From: Desulfovibrio ferrophilus
Lineage (GTDB): Bacteria > Desulfobacterota > Desulfovibrionia > Desulfovibrionales > Desulfovibrionaceae
Direction: 5' to 3'
Assembly: GCF_003966735.1 (NCBI RefSeq)
Contig: NZ_AP017378.1
Span: 591,001 to 655,000, forward strand
Length of the DNA: 64,000 nucleotides
Notes under the pieces: generated by a model
What the model was told of the DNA's origin: nothing
Seen by the model: the letters and a program-made list of their open reading frames with translations, nothing else
Database searches by the model: none
Shown here: positions 17,069 to 25,724 of the stretch, one piece after another
Numbering within the stretch: the first letter of the stretch is position 1
Layout of the letters: the number at the start of each line of letters is the position of its first letter
Made by a program: the position numbers and the translations under genes

Positions 17069-17439
17069 GCCTTCCTCGCGAAGAAAATGGTTGGCGCCGG
17101 AGACGGTTCGATTCTGTTCCCGGCGTTAGGGATATTGAATGGATTTGCAGAGGACGATGTCATTGCTCCGCTGTGACCTCACCGCGGCGTTCCCCCACAT
17201 CCCTTGCGGCTTTAAATCATCTGTCAGCAATTGTATAGTCGAACTCTATCCGAGATGGCTTCTTGCCAAGAGAAAATAGTGAGTGACCGGGGCGGCATCG
17301 ACCGATTGAAAAACGGCTTTGTCTTATCATTATAGCGCGGGGGACGGGAGTGCCTCTGAGTGGTCATTTACTTGCGCTTGGCTGTGATTTATGGTTGGTC
17401 ATGAGGGTGTCATACTTGGCACACAAGGAGATTGTGAAA
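17069..17439. other. Intergenic region between fadD and the STAS gene
   Basis: About 370 bases without a supportable gene. It holds the divergent upstream regions of the leftward ligase gene and the rightward STAS gene. One promoter candidate for the latter (17306-17335) is listed separately. No other repeat or RNA structure stood out. Confidence 0.5.
17306..17335 (+). promoter_or_regulatory. Putative sigma-70-type promoter of the STAS gene
   Basis: TTGAAA at 17306-17311 and ATTATA/TTATAG at 17329-17335 with 17-18 bases between, about 105 bases upstream of the STAS start. Assigned by consensus only. Confidence 0.35.
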
Positions 17440-17760
17440 ATGAAGATTGATAATGAACAGAGGGGCTCCTGCACACTGATTTCGGTGTCTGGCCGGTTGG
17501 ATGTAGTCTCGGCTCCTGAATTTCAGAAAGCCTGCGTGGAATTGGCCGAACAGGGCAACGGACAAATGGCCGTTGATCTGGGAGGACTGGAGTACATCAG
17601 TTCGGCTGGCCTGCGGAGCGTGCTGTTCCTGGCCAAGAAGCTCAAGGGCTCTGGCGGTGAACTGAAGTTTTGTGGATTGACGGGAATGGTTGAAGAGGTC
17701 TTCCGCGTGTCGGGATTCTACTCCATGTTCACCATCGTTCCCACAGCTGACGATATCTAG
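17440..17760 (+). CDS. STAS-domain anti-sigma-factor antagonist-like protein
   Basis: 106-residue single STAS domain of the SpoIIAA/RsbV type. The signature DLGGLEYISSAGLRSVLFLA near residues 47-66 contains the serine that a cognate anti-sigma kinase would phosphorylate. The ATG at 17440 has AAGGAG nine bases upstream. In-frame codons back to 17350 lie before this site and are rejected. No anti-sigma kinase or PP2C phosphatase gene is next to it, so its partner is elsewhere. The gene stands alone with its own terminator. Confidence 0.88.
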   Translation: MKIDNEQRGSCTLISVSGRLDVVSAPEFQKACVELAEQGNGQMAVDLGGLEYISSAGLRSVLFLAKKLKGSGGELKFCGLTGMVEEVFRVSGFYSMFTIVPTADDI

Positions 17761-17830
17761 AAGGTCGTTCCGCACTGTGGTCCGGGGGAACCCCGAGCCG
17801 ATGCGGTTGGACAAGTGGGATGGAAAGTAA

Positions 17831-17869
17831 AGAGTGCTGCCGGAGAGTTTTCCGGCAGCACTCTTTTTT
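17831..17869 (+). terminator. Rho-independent terminator
   Basis: 14-bp perfect stem AGAGTGCTGCCGGA / TCCGGCAGCACTCT (17831-17844 with 17851-17864), 6-base loop, followed by five more Ts. It terminates the STAS gene; the minus-strand side has A/T-rich flanks too, so it may also serve the convergent outer-membrane gene. Confidence 0.9.
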
Positions 17870-17896
17870 GAGCAAACGAGGTGTCGTCAGTACCCG

Positions 17897-19462
17897 TTAG
17901 TTGAACTTATAGGTCAACGTGGCAACGACTCGATCCTGCCGGTTCCAGTAGCCGTAGTAGGACCGGGCGGGTCCATTGAAGTACTCGGCGGACACATCGG
18001 CATTCAAGTTGTCGGTAATATCCCAGCCCAGGCCGACACGATTCATATTCGTCTTGTTGGTGAGTTCAAAGTCGGCCAGATAATGCAGGCGCAGGTCCTC
18101 GGTGAAATGCAACACCATGCCGGCAATGATATCATTTCTGCCGATGCGGATTTCCCGTGAACTGATGACATAGCCCGAGGCGTCCTGATCCTGAGTGATC
18201 ATTTCTCCTGCGTATTCCAGACCGCAGTCGATGCGATACAGCCCGATCTTGTTGGCCAGGGACTCGTTGGTCCAGCGGGTACCGATGACATACTGGAGGT
18301 AGTCATCGTCCTTGCCGTCATCACTTATGTTGAACAGTGCCTCGCCGTGGAATTCCAATTCCTTCCAGGTGGTGGAAAGGCCACCTGCGATTTGCGTGAC
18401 AGTGGGGTGCTCAACGGTCAGAGCTACCCCCGGAGTGGCTCTGTCCAGATCCAAGCCCAGTACAGGGTAGATGCTCGGACCATGGAAAGCCGAGAACAGG
18501 AAGTCCCAGTCGCCTACAGAGGTTTTGGCCTGCGCGAAGACGGACGGTTCATCGGGGGTTTCGTAGTGTACAGAGATATCCTCGGACGTTGTTGATACCC
18601 AACCGAATTCTTCAAGCAGTTGCTCGGTCAGCCAGCTGGTGAATTCTCCATCCTCACCTTCGAGGAGCCATTCGAAGAAGTACAGTTCCTCACGGAATGC
18701 GGCGTAGAACTCCTCGCGAGAACTGTACGCGGTGTTGGAATAATAAGCCGCGAGTTCACCATCGGCCGAGGAGCCTCCCATCCAGCGTGATTCTTCGCTC
18801 GGTGTTTTGGGAGTCTGGAAGACGGGCAGCAGGGCCAGCATCCAGGAGACGTCGGAGGTGTCGCCTTCCAGGGCGAGTTGCCATGTGCCGAACTGATGGG
18901 GATCAAGCGGATCGTTCAGGTCGAAGGAGTTGTAGCGGTTGGCCGGGGAATAGAGGGTCGAGATGCTGTTCTCGATGATCCGCTTACCTGCGGTCAGGCT
19001 CAAATCGCTGATGGGGAAGGTCAAATAGAGTTCGTTGATCTCAAGGATGTTACGACGGCGGTCATTGTCCTGCCACAGTCCGACTTCGCCCTTGTAGGTG
19101 TCTTTCTGGTTGCCGGTTTCAAGCCAGCCACTGAATGCCAGGCGGATATTTTCATTTTCATAGCTGGAGCCGAACTCGATCTTGATTTCACCATAATCGT
19201 CCTGCTTGTCCTGATCTACAGATCCGCCCAGGTCTCTCGCATTGTGGAACTGGTGTGATCCGCGCAGCCGTACGGAAAGATCAAGATTGCGGGTAATCTG
19301 TGCGGGGAAGGAGCGATCCACTTCCTCGGAGACCTTAACTTCCTCTTCCTCCATGGCCAGGCTCAGTTCGTTCAGCAAGCCTGTGTCGTCTGCACAACGC
19401 ACTGGCTGTGCAGGCAGGAGAAACAAGGCGCATGCCAATAGCGTTGGGAAGAGTTTGTTCAT
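17897..19462 (-). CDS. Predicted outer-membrane beta-barrel protein of an RND/MMPL locus
   Basis: 521 residues with a signal peptide at the N-terminus (MNKLFPTLLACALFLLPAQP, cleavage after VRCA). The rest is rich in alternating beta strands with aromatic girdles and ends in a C-terminal strand VVATLTYKFN with terminal-aromatic character, as expected of an outer-membrane barrel. It resembles DUF1302/alginate-porin-like proteins that travel with MMPL transporters; I cannot name the family with certainty. The true start is the ATG at 19462, which overlaps the stop of the transporter gene (ATGA); longer in-frame starts up to 19585 overlap that gene. Context: it probably forms the outer-membrane part of an export or lipid-transfer system with the two genes upstream. 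Confidence 0.7.
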   Translation of the reverse strand: MNKLFPTLLACALFLLPAQPVRCADDTGLLNELSLAMEEEEVKVSEEVDRSFPAQITRNLDLSVRLRGSHQFHNARDLGGSVDQDKQDDYGEIKIEFGSSYENENIRLAFSGWLETGNQKDTYKGEVGLWQDNDRRRNILEINELYLTFPISDLSLTAGKRIIENSISTLYSPANRYNSFDLNDPLDPHQFGTWQLALEGDTSDVSWMLALLPVFQTPKTPSEESRWMGGSSADGELAAYYSNTAYSSREEFYAAFREELYFFEWLLEGEDGEFTSWLTEQLLEEFGWVSTTSEDISVHYETPDEPSVFAQAKTSVGDWDFLFSAFHGPSIYPVLGLDLDRATPGVALTVEHPTVTQIAGGLSTTWKELEFHGEALFNISDDGKDDDYLQYVIGTRWTNESLANKIGLYRIDCGLEYAGEMITQDQDASGYVISSREIRIGRNDIIAGMVLHFTEDLRLHYLADFELTNKTNMNRVGLGWDITDNLNADVSAEYFNGPARSYYGYWNRQDRVVATLTYKFN

Positions 19463-22230
19463 GATGTCTGCTCCGCTGTTTGACCGGCCTTTTGCCGGTA
19501 CATGAAGTTGGCGATAACCAATTGATGTCCAAGGATGCGTGCCAGGTTCTTGTGGATTTTGTCCGACAAGCGTGGATGCAGCCACTGGAGTCGTTTGAAG
19601 TCATCTTTGGAAAATTCCACCAGATGGGTTTCCGAACCGGCTCTGGCTGTAAAAGACCGAGGGCCGGGGTCGAGCATGGTGGTGGGGTCGCACACATCGC
19701 CCACGCCAAATACGAAATAGGAGACTTCCTCCCCGGTTTCGTCGTCAACGGTCAGACCGCTCACTGTGCCCTGAAGCACAAGGAACATGCTGTCCCCATC
19801 ATCCCATTCCTCGAAGATGGTCTCATTGGTCTTCACCTCGATGATTCGGCCCATGAGAATGATGCGTTTGATTTGCCACAGACGTAGTTCACGGAAGAAC
19901 TCGGACTGCTCGATGATTTTCGGGTCCACATGCAGCGAGATCATATCCCACAGGGTGAGCAGTTTTGTGGTGGCCATCAGCGGCCCCGTGAGCAGCAGAT
20001 CGCCCACCAGTGCCGCAATCATGACCAGAGCCGAGAGCAGGCCGAATTGGATGATGGTGGTGAACTGCGAGAAGGCCAGTACTCCAAACCCCATGGCCAG
20101 AGCGATGGAGGTGGAGACAACTGGGCGGATCTCTGCGTGAATGCATACTTCCATGGCCTTTTTTTGGTCTTTTAGCCGCAGCATTTCTTTGTTGTAGCGA
20201 ATCATGAAATGCAGGGTGTCGTCCACGGCAATGCCGATGGCGATAGCCGCCACCATGGCCGTACCAATGTTCAGTGGAATGTTGAACAGGCCCATGGTGC
20301 CGAACAGGATTAACACGGGGAAGATGTTCGGGATAAGTGACAGGAACCCGGCTTTGAAGTTGACGAACAAGAGGCTCATGATCAGGAAAATGATGGCCAA
20401 GAGCAACCCGATGGATTTTGCCTGGCCCTCAGCGATGGAGTCTGCGCCTTTGAGGATCAGGATGCTCTCGCCAGTGAAGAAACGGTTGAAATGCGGGTTC
20501 AGAGTCTTGTCCATGAACGCCACAAGATCGTCCAGAGCCCTTCGCTGTTCGTCGGATGAGCTCAGACTGTGGCGAACCAGGATGTTGATTTCCGAGAAGT
20601 CACTTTTGACATAGCGGGCGATATCGTCATCATGAATGAAGAGCAGGTATTGGGAGATGAGGTCTGCGCTTTTGGGGATCCTGTGGTAGACCGGGTCACC
20701 CTGATGCATTTCACTGTTGATGTGGCGCAGGGTGTCGGCAAGCGAGTAAGAGGCGTCGTAGATGCCCCGTTCCTGAATATAGTCCTGAACAGCTGCGATT
20801 TGTTTCAGGTTCTCGGGGGAACGGAAGGCGTTTTCGTGCCCGCCAGTGATACGGATGAAGAAGGTTTGCACTCCGGGGAGTTTTTCGGCCATCTGGTCGG
20901 TTCGTTGGCGAACTGTGGATGACTTTTTGAAGACCCCAAGAATATCGTTGTCCAAGCGGACGTTGGCCCCCATCAACCCGATGAGGATGGCCCCGGCCAT
21001 GATCCCCCAGATCAGGGTTGTGCGATGAGCATTGACTAAACGGGTAATTCTGTCTGCCAGGGAGTCGAAGGCGGAGGGCTTTGTCTCTCCGTCGCTGTCA
21101 TCAGCTTTTGCAGGTGTTTTTTTGACTGGGCCAAAAAAACGCAGGTAGACTGGCACCAGCAGAGCAGTGATCAGCGGGTTGACGAATAGCCCGAAAGCTG
21201 CAGCCATGCCGAACTGGCGCAGAATGTCTATCTTGTTCACCGTAATGGAGGCGAAACCGAGGAAGGTGGTCAACGCCGTGATAAGGATGACGATCCCCAT
21301 CTTGGAGATCATGAATTCGATGGCCAAATCTCGGGCACCGGTAATATTCATGCCTTCGAAATATTCCGAGAGCAGATGGATGTCCTCGGTGGAACCAATG
21401 ACGATGATCAGTGAGGGGACGATGATGGTCAGAATGTTCAGGGGAATGCCCGCCTGAACCATGAACGCCGCCGTCCATGCCACACTGGTTCCAGCTGTGA
21501 GCAGGGGCAGGATTGCTCCGGAGATGGATCGGGTCATCAGGAGCAGTGTAATCACCAGCACCAATGCTGATAGCGGGATCAACCGAGCCTGATCCTGCAG
21601 CATGGTATTGGCAATGGCTGTGCGGAAATAAGGGTTGCCCAGCTGGAAAATCTTGGAAAAACGATCCCTCAGAGGAAGGATCAAGGTCTCAATGCTGGCT
21701 GCCAGTTTATTATAATAATCGGGGTCATTCGGGTCGGGCTCCACAAAGACATTCAGTGAAGTGGCCGTACCATCTTTGGAAACCAAGTGCCCGGCGATCA
21801 TCGTGTTGGAGAGAGCTCTTTGCTTGGCTTCGGTTGCTTGTTGCTCGTCATCTGGAGGCCAGGGCATGAGTGGCCCAGAGCGCAATGAACCGTCTTCACC
21901 CCGAAAATCAGAGACCGAGTAAATGCTTTCCACTCGCACCACACCGGGAAGTTCCTCAAGCTGGAAGGCCAACTCTTCCAGATCCAGCAGGCGGTCGGGA
22001 CTGAAGAGGGCCTCGTCTTCGATATAGAGGACGGTCACCTGATCGGTGCCATAGGTGTCGATAGTCTGCAGGTAGACCCTTCTCGCATCAGGGTCGTCGG
22101 TCATCATGCCCTTGACGGAGGCCTCGATGCGGATATCGCGGAGCGTGGGCACGGCCAGGGCCGTGATGCAGACAAGAAGAGCCAGTGCCAGCCAGGGATG
22201 ACCATAGGCCAAACGCATCAGCCTCTGCAT
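19459..22230 (-). CDS. RND/MMPL-family transporter with C-terminal cyclic-nucleotide-binding domain
   Basis: 923 residues. It has the tandem architecture of MMPL/HpnN-like RND proteins: TM1 near residue 15, a large periplasmic loop, a membrane bundle at ~215-375, a second half with a TM near 405, another periplasmic loop and a bundle at ~610-760. GIAVDDTLHFMIRYNKEM in the second half and VIGSTEDIHLLSEYFEGM in the first are the charged membrane motifs at TM4-type positions. Unusually, residues ~785-910 form a cNMP-binding (Crp-like) domain: IFEEWDDGDSMFLVLQGTVS, then FGVGDVCDPTTML. Related transporters move hopanoids or lipids; here substrate and ligand are unknown. It is co-transcribed with the LolA-like gene upstream and the barrel gene downstream. 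Confidence 0.85.
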   Translation of the reverse strand: MQRLMRLAYGHPWLALALLVCITALAVPTLRDIRIEASVKGMMTDDPDARRVYLQTIDTYGTDQVTVLYIEDEALFSPDRLLDLEELAFQLEELPGVVRVESIYSVSDFRGEDGSLRSGPLMPWPPDDEQQATEAKQRALSNTMIAGHLVSKDGTATSLNVFVEPDPNDPDYYNKLAASIETLILPLRDRFSKIFQLGNPYFRTAIANTMLQDQARLIPLSALVLVITLLLMTRSISGAILPLLTAGTSVAWTAAFMVQAGIPLNILTIIVPSLIIVIGSTEDIHLLSEYFEGMNITGARDLAIEFMISKMGIVILITALTTFLGFASITVNKIDILRQFGMAAAFGLFVNPLITALLVPVYLRFFGPVKKTPAKADDSDGETKPSAFDSLADRITRLVNAHRTTLIWGIMAGAILIGLMGANVRLDNDILGVFKKSSTVRQRTDQMAEKLPGVQTFFIRITGGHENAFRSPENLKQIAAVQDYIQERGIYDASYSLADTLRHINSEMHQGDPVYHRIPKSADLISQYLLFIHDDDIARYVKSDFSEINILVRHSLSSSDEQRRALDDLVAFMDKTLNPHFNRFFTGESILILKGADSIAEGQAKSIGLLLAIIFLIMSLLFVNFKAGFLSLIPNIFPVLILFGTMGLFNIPLNIGTAMVAAIAIGIAVDDTLHFMIRYNKEMLRLKDQKKAMEVCIHAEIRPVVSTSIALAMGFGVLAFSQFTTIIQFGLLSALVMIAALVGDLLLTGPLMATTKLLTLWDMISLHVDPKIIEQSEFFRELRLWQIKRIILMGRIIEVKTNETIFEEWDDGDSMFLVLQGTVSGLTVDDETGEEVSYFVFGVGDVCDPTTMLDPGPRSFTARAGSETHLVEFSKDDFKRLQWLHPRLSDKIHKNLARILGHQLVIANFMYRQKAGQTAEQTS

Positions 22231-22300
22231 GTGAGACCTCGTGGTATCGGATTATGCTTGGAGTGGAGCATCAGGGTTCGTTTCATGTGCTCTGTGACCA

Positions 22301-23101
22301 CTACTGAGGCCGACGCCCGGAAGAAACAAAGCGCTCGGTGAAAATGTCGTCGTCCAGTTTCGCGTCAACATCCAGGGCGGCCAGGCCGACCAGTGTCTTG
22401 TGACGAGCGCGCTTGTTGTCGATGAGGGTTTTCTTGGCCATCCACATGTCACCTCGGATATTTTCGAGGTCGTGGTTGGTCTGGATCTTGAGTTCACGAC
22501 CACGCCGATCGAAGAATTCGGTTTTGACGGTAAAGACAATATCCTTGCGAATGTAGAAGACCCGCTTGGAGTAGCCGCTGGCCTTACGTTTTTCATCGCT
22601 GGCAGGGGTAACTTCAATGACCCAGCAATCCTGATTATCCAATGTTTCAGAACCGGTCAGGGCCATTTCGAAGTTGTCCAGGTCGTCGGATTCCATATCC
22701 TCGTAGGTCAGGTCGGTGCCCATGAAGTAGTCCGTCTTGGAGCTGGACGAAATGCGCTGCATGGATTTTGTGGCAGGCAGGAAAAGCCACTGCGAACCCT
22801 TGCCAGGTTCAGTCTCCACGGACAGAATACTCGTGCCTTCGAGGTCGGCAGGTTCGGTGAAGATCATCAGCGATCGGGACAGACCGTTGTCCAGAGTCTT
22901 CTTGAAACTCCTGACGGTCCTCTTCTTTTTGGTGCCTTTGCGGTCCACCAGGATCATGATCAACGAGGCTTTTTCGCTCGGGGCCTCATGGAGCTCCTTT
23001 TGACGCTCCATGATTTGGCGGGCAGTGAGGTCTTCGGCAAAAGCCGTCGGGCAGAGGAAGAGGCTGGCGAGGATGAGTGTCGCAATACGAAGAATATACA
23101 T
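22301..23101 (-). CDS. Outer-membrane lipoprotein-sorting (LolA-like) periplasmic protein
   Basis: 266 residues from the ATG at 23101, with AGGAGAGGG upstream. The signal peptide MYILRIATLILASLFLCPTA ends AFA. The mature part begins LTARQIMERQKELHEAPSEK and contains the pattern RSLMIFTEPADLEGTSILS and WLFLPATKSMQRISSSSKTD, typical of the large LolA-like family that accompanies MMPL transporters. Likely role: a periplasmic carrier with a half-barrel binding a lipid or lipoprotein between the inner-membrane transporter and the outer-membrane protein encoded downstream. Starts upstream to 23164 lie before the ribosome site and are rejected. Confidence 0.82.
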   Translation of the reverse strand: MYILRIATLILASLFLCPTAFAEDLTARQIMERQKELHEAPSEKASLIMILVDRKGTKKKRTVRSFKKTLDNGLSRSLMIFTEPADLEGTSILSVETEPGKGSQWLFLPATKSMQRISSSSKTDYFMGTDLTYEDMESDDLDNFEMALTGSETLDNQDCWVIEVTPASDEKRKASGYSKRVFYIRKDIVFTVKTEFFDRRGRELKIQTNHDLENIRGDMWMAKKTLIDNKRARHKTLVGLAALDVDAKLDDDIFTERFVSSGRRPQ

Positions 23102-23164
23102 GTGCCCTCTCCTAGGATACCATGTTGAATTTATAGACATGAAAAGACAGCAAAGATGATACAT

Positions 23165-23328
23165 GAAATTACTTAATAAATCTATAGCGGTAGTGGTTCT
23201 GTGTGTTTTTCATTCTCGGTGCTGTTGCTAACTTTTTTGCGTCCTGCTATTTGCTCGCAGGCTAACGGGCCATTTACCGATGATTTACCTGATTGAGACG
23301 ATACTAATAGTAAAAATGGAGTGATGTC
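23165..23328. other. Intergenic region upstream of two divergent genes
   Basis: About 160 AT-rich bases between the leftward LolA-like operon and the rightward PhnA-like gene; it should hold both promoters. No clear -35/-10 pair was assigned. Confidence 0.4.
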
Positions 23329-23538
23329 ATGGACGTGAAAGATAGCAACGGCAATGTACTGAGCGATGGTGATTCCGTGACTCTGGTCAAAGACCTTAAG
23401 GTGAAGGGGACCTCCACGACCCTTAAAAGAGGCACCATGGTCAAGAATATTCGTCTTACTTCCAAGGATGGCGAGGTTGATTGCAAAATTGGTAAGACGC
23501 AGATCGTGCTCAAGACTTGCTTTTTGAAAAAGGCATAG
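23329..23538 (+). CDS. PhnA/YjdM C-terminal-domain protein
   Basis: 69 residues matching the C-terminal SH3-like domain of YjdM (formerly PhnA): [20 protein letters not shown], then LKVKGTS, then [18 protein letters not shown]. The N-terminal zinc ribbon of full-length YjdM is absent. Stand-alone versions like this are common and their function is unknown; the historical link to phosphonate use is not supported for the domain itself. TGGAGTGATGTC precedes the ATG. A terminator follows. Confidence 0.85.
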   Translation: MDVKDSNGNVLSDGDSVTLVKDLKVKGTSTTLKRGTMVKNIRLTSKDGEVDCKIGKTQIVLKTCFLKKA

Positions 23539-23589
23539 TCAGGGCTACTGACCATCGCCTAGGGCGATGTTTCGAATTCAAAAAAAGAT

Positions 23590-23628
23590 GGCTGACATCC
23601 CTCATGGGATGCCAGCCGTTTTAGTTTG
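23590..23628. terminator. Bidirectional terminator
   Basis: Stem GGCTG-A-CATCCC / GGGATG-C-CAGCC (23590-23601 with 23606-23617) with loop TCAT, followed by GTTTTAGTTT on the plus strand and preceded by A6 (T6 on minus). It separates the PhnA-like gene from the convergent MerR gene. Confidence 0.8.
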
Positions 23629-23755
23629 TGGAGTGGGACAGGACTCCCCGGCGAAAGACAGTGCTTGATTGTTTCAGCTAAGGCTTTGGTTTCTTCGCGG
23701 GTGATGCGGGGCATCGCTGTGGGCCGGTTAACAGAGTGATGTGGTGATTGCCCCT

Positions 23756-24310
23756 TCAGGGCGTTTTCGGGCAGATGGCACTCCTGCTCCAGCGTACAGA
23801 AACTCTCCGGATGCTTTCAATCTCGTCTGGAGGGATGCACAGGAATTCGAGAAACTCCTGGTGGCGCTTCGGAGCTGTGCGCTCGAATTCCCCATGCCAG
23901 CGCATCATGTCTTTTTCGTCGAAGCCTGAGGCCTGGAGCAGGTCCGTCCATGTTTTTTTGTTCATGACGCCGATATTGGCCTGTGCTTCGGGTGAGCGAA
24001 GAATGCCAAGAATGAAGCGTTGCTGTTCGCGCAGATGCTCGATGTCGGCATTGATTTCCTTCAACCGGTGCGTCAGGGCCTGCTGGATTGCTCCGGTTTC
24101 CGCATTCAGCAGGCCTTTGATTTCAGCAGTGGGCAATCCGGCCCTGCGGTATTCCAGGATCACTTCAAGCTGTCGGGCATCTTTGCTGGCGTATAGCCTA
24201 TAGCCACTTTTGGAGCGTTCGGATGGCGTCAAAAGCCCGATACGGTCGTAGTGCAACAGAGTGCTTCTGGCGATTCCAAAGCGCTTGGCAAGGCTTCCAA
24301 TGGCTTCCAT
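23756..24310 (-). CDS. MerR family transcriptional regulator
   Basis: 184 residues. An N-terminal MerR winged helix (IGSLAKRFGIARSTLLHYDR, then GLLTPSERSKSGYRLYASKD) is followed by a dimerisation helix and an effector region without the cysteines of metal sensors, so it probably senses an organic ligand. The gene starts 14 bases after the SRPBCC gene on the same strand, indicating an operon. MerR proteins usually act on promoters with long spacers, but none was assigned. Confidence 0.88.
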   Translation of the reverse strand: MEAIGSLAKRFGIARSTLLHYDRIGLLTPSERSKSGYRLYASKDARQLEVILEYRRAGLPTAEIKGLLNAETGAIQQALTHRLKEINADIEHLREQQRFILGILRSPEAQANIGVMNKKTWTDLLQASGFDEKDMMRWHGEFERTAPKRHQEFLEFLCIPPDEIESIRRVSVRWSRSAICPKTP

Positions 24311-24324
24311 TCATCCTCCTGAGT

Positions 24325-24813
24325 TCACCAGGCGTTGTCCACCTGACTGAGCATTTCCCCTGTGCGCAGATAATGGCTCAGTGCTTTTTCGATGATCGTC
24401 ATTGTCTGTTCGTACCTCCCTTGGCGCAGGTGCTCAAGGGCCTCTTCGCCTTTGTCCGAAATTGCTGTGAATACCAATTCCCAAATCAGTCGCGTGCCTC
24501 CGTTCTCAGTCGCTCCGAGCGTAATGGTCAATCGGGTGATCATTCCGAGGGGTGCAAAGCGCACGTATTCTATGCTGCGCGGTGGTTCATAACGCGTGCA
24601 GGTCCAGACTTCGTGTCCAAGATCCAGCAAGTTGGTAGTGAATGCGCAGTCCTTGTGGGCAAGGCCGGACTCCGTGTGCAGGAGCTTACAGTGCCAGTGG
24701 GGAACCCACTCGTATTCGCGGACCGGACAGAGCAGTGGAAAGACCTTTTGGGGCGGTGCGAGCAGTGTCATGACCTTGGTTTCGGCGAAGCGCTTGGCGT
24801 GAATCGGGTTCAT
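24325..24813 (-). CDS. SRPBCC (START/Bet v1-like) domain protein
   Basis: 162-residue single-domain protein. The beta-strand-rich pattern beginning KVMTLLAPPQKVFPLLCPVR, with EWVPHWHC and RSIEYVRFAPLGMITRLTI, matches the polyketide-cyclase/SRPBCC fold, which binds hydrophobic ligands in a deep cavity. Function unknown. AGGAG lies 6 bases before the ATG. It is followed by a MerR regulator, which might respond to the same ligand (inference). Confidence 0.78.
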   Translation of the reverse strand: MNPIHAKRFAETKVMTLLAPPQKVFPLLCPVREYEWVPHWHCKLLHTESGLAHKDCAFTTNLLDLGHEVWTCTRYEPPRSIEYVRFAPLGMITRLTITLGATENGGTRLIWELVFTAISDKGEEALEHLRQGRYEQTMTIIEKALSHYLRTGEMLSQVDNAW

Positions 24814-24944
24814 GAAATTCTCCTGGTTGTGGTGAGTGAAAATCCAAGCATGAACTATGAAGTTGGTGTCGGGTCAACCCTGGGTGAACATTTTTCGCAA
24901 GGTGTACTGCTGTATTGTCGTGCGTTTCGAGTGTGCATATAAAA

Positions 24945-24976
24945 GTAAATAATTTAGTACTATAACATATATTTAC
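24945..24976. promoter_or_regulatory. Inverted repeat upstream of the TetR gene
   Basis: Arms GTAAATA (24945-24951) and TATTTAC (24970-24976), 18 bases apart, in an AT-rich stretch about 100 bases before the tetR start. It could be an operator for the TetR protein; the wide spacing keeps this tentative. Confidence 0.25.
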
Positions 24977-25073
24977 ATCTTTTTTCTTGATGTTTGTTGA
25001 CAAAGCCAGAGAAAGTAATACATCAATTCAATCATTTTTTAAAACGATGTTTGAAATTGTTGCTGGAGATATC

Positions 25074-25724
25074 ATGACGAAGATGGACGGAAAAAAGATA
25101 GGCACCAAGGACCGTATTCAGATGGCTGCCTCGGATGTCTTTGCGGAGTACGGTTTCGAGAAGGCAACTGTGCGCGAGATCTGTGCACGTGCCGATGCCA
25201 ATGTTGCTGCCGTGAATTATCATTTCCGGGATAAGAAGGACCTCTTTCTGTTGGTGCTCCGTAGCTGGAAGATGTCTGCTCAGGAGAGATATCCGTTGGA
25301 TATGGGATTGCCTGACGATGCTTCTGATGATCAGAAAGTTAACGCCTTTTACAAGGCGATGCTCAGGCGAATTCTGTTGGCAACTCAGGACTCCACAACC
25401 TCGTATCGTCGGGCCAAGGTCTTTATGCGGGAGTTGACCGACGGGTTGTTCAGGAATTCCGATGAGGGATGCGAAAATCACAAGCAGATGTTTGAGCATC
25501 TGACTCCCATCGTGTCCCGGTTGCTGGGCAGCAACGCGCAGAACCAGTTGGTGAACTGCCTGGATTCCATCATCGGGCAGGTGCTGACCTATTTTGTGGG
25601 ATACGTTGTTGATCCCGAGATGTTCGAGGCGCTGCGCAGCGAAGGCGAGATCGATCGCGCGGCTCAACATATGACTGTATTTACGCTGGGAGGAATCCGG
25701 GCGGTCAAGGAGACACAGGAATGA
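25074..25724 (+). CDS. TetR family regulator of the downstream RND efflux operon
   Basis: 216 residues from the ATG at 25074, with GGAG upstream. The N-terminal helix-turn-helix (IQMAASDVFAEYGFEKATVR, then EICARADANVAAVNYHFRDK) is classic TetR. The C-terminal region resembles the CerR/YbiH-type (DUF1956) ligand domain. The stop overlaps the ATG of the membrane-fusion gene (ATGA), so the regulator is the first gene of the efflux operon it most likely represses. In-frame codons back to 24987 lack a ribosome site. Confidence 0.9.
   Translation: MTKMDGKKIGTKDRIQMAASDVFAEYGFEKATVREICARADANVAAVNYHFRDKKDLFLLVLRSWKMSAQERYPLDMGLPDDASDDQKVNAFYKAMLRRILLATQDSTTSYRRAKVFMRELTDGLFRNSDEGCENHKQMFEHLTPIVSRLLGSNAQNQLVNCLDSIIGQVLTYFVGYVVDPEMFEALRSEGEIDRAAQHMTVFTLGGIRAVKETQE

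Noticed and set aside
17100..17125. tRNA-like T-arm (GGTTCGATTC)
   Set aside because: The flanking bases do not form the 5-bp T-stem and no acceptor or anticodon arm can be drawn.
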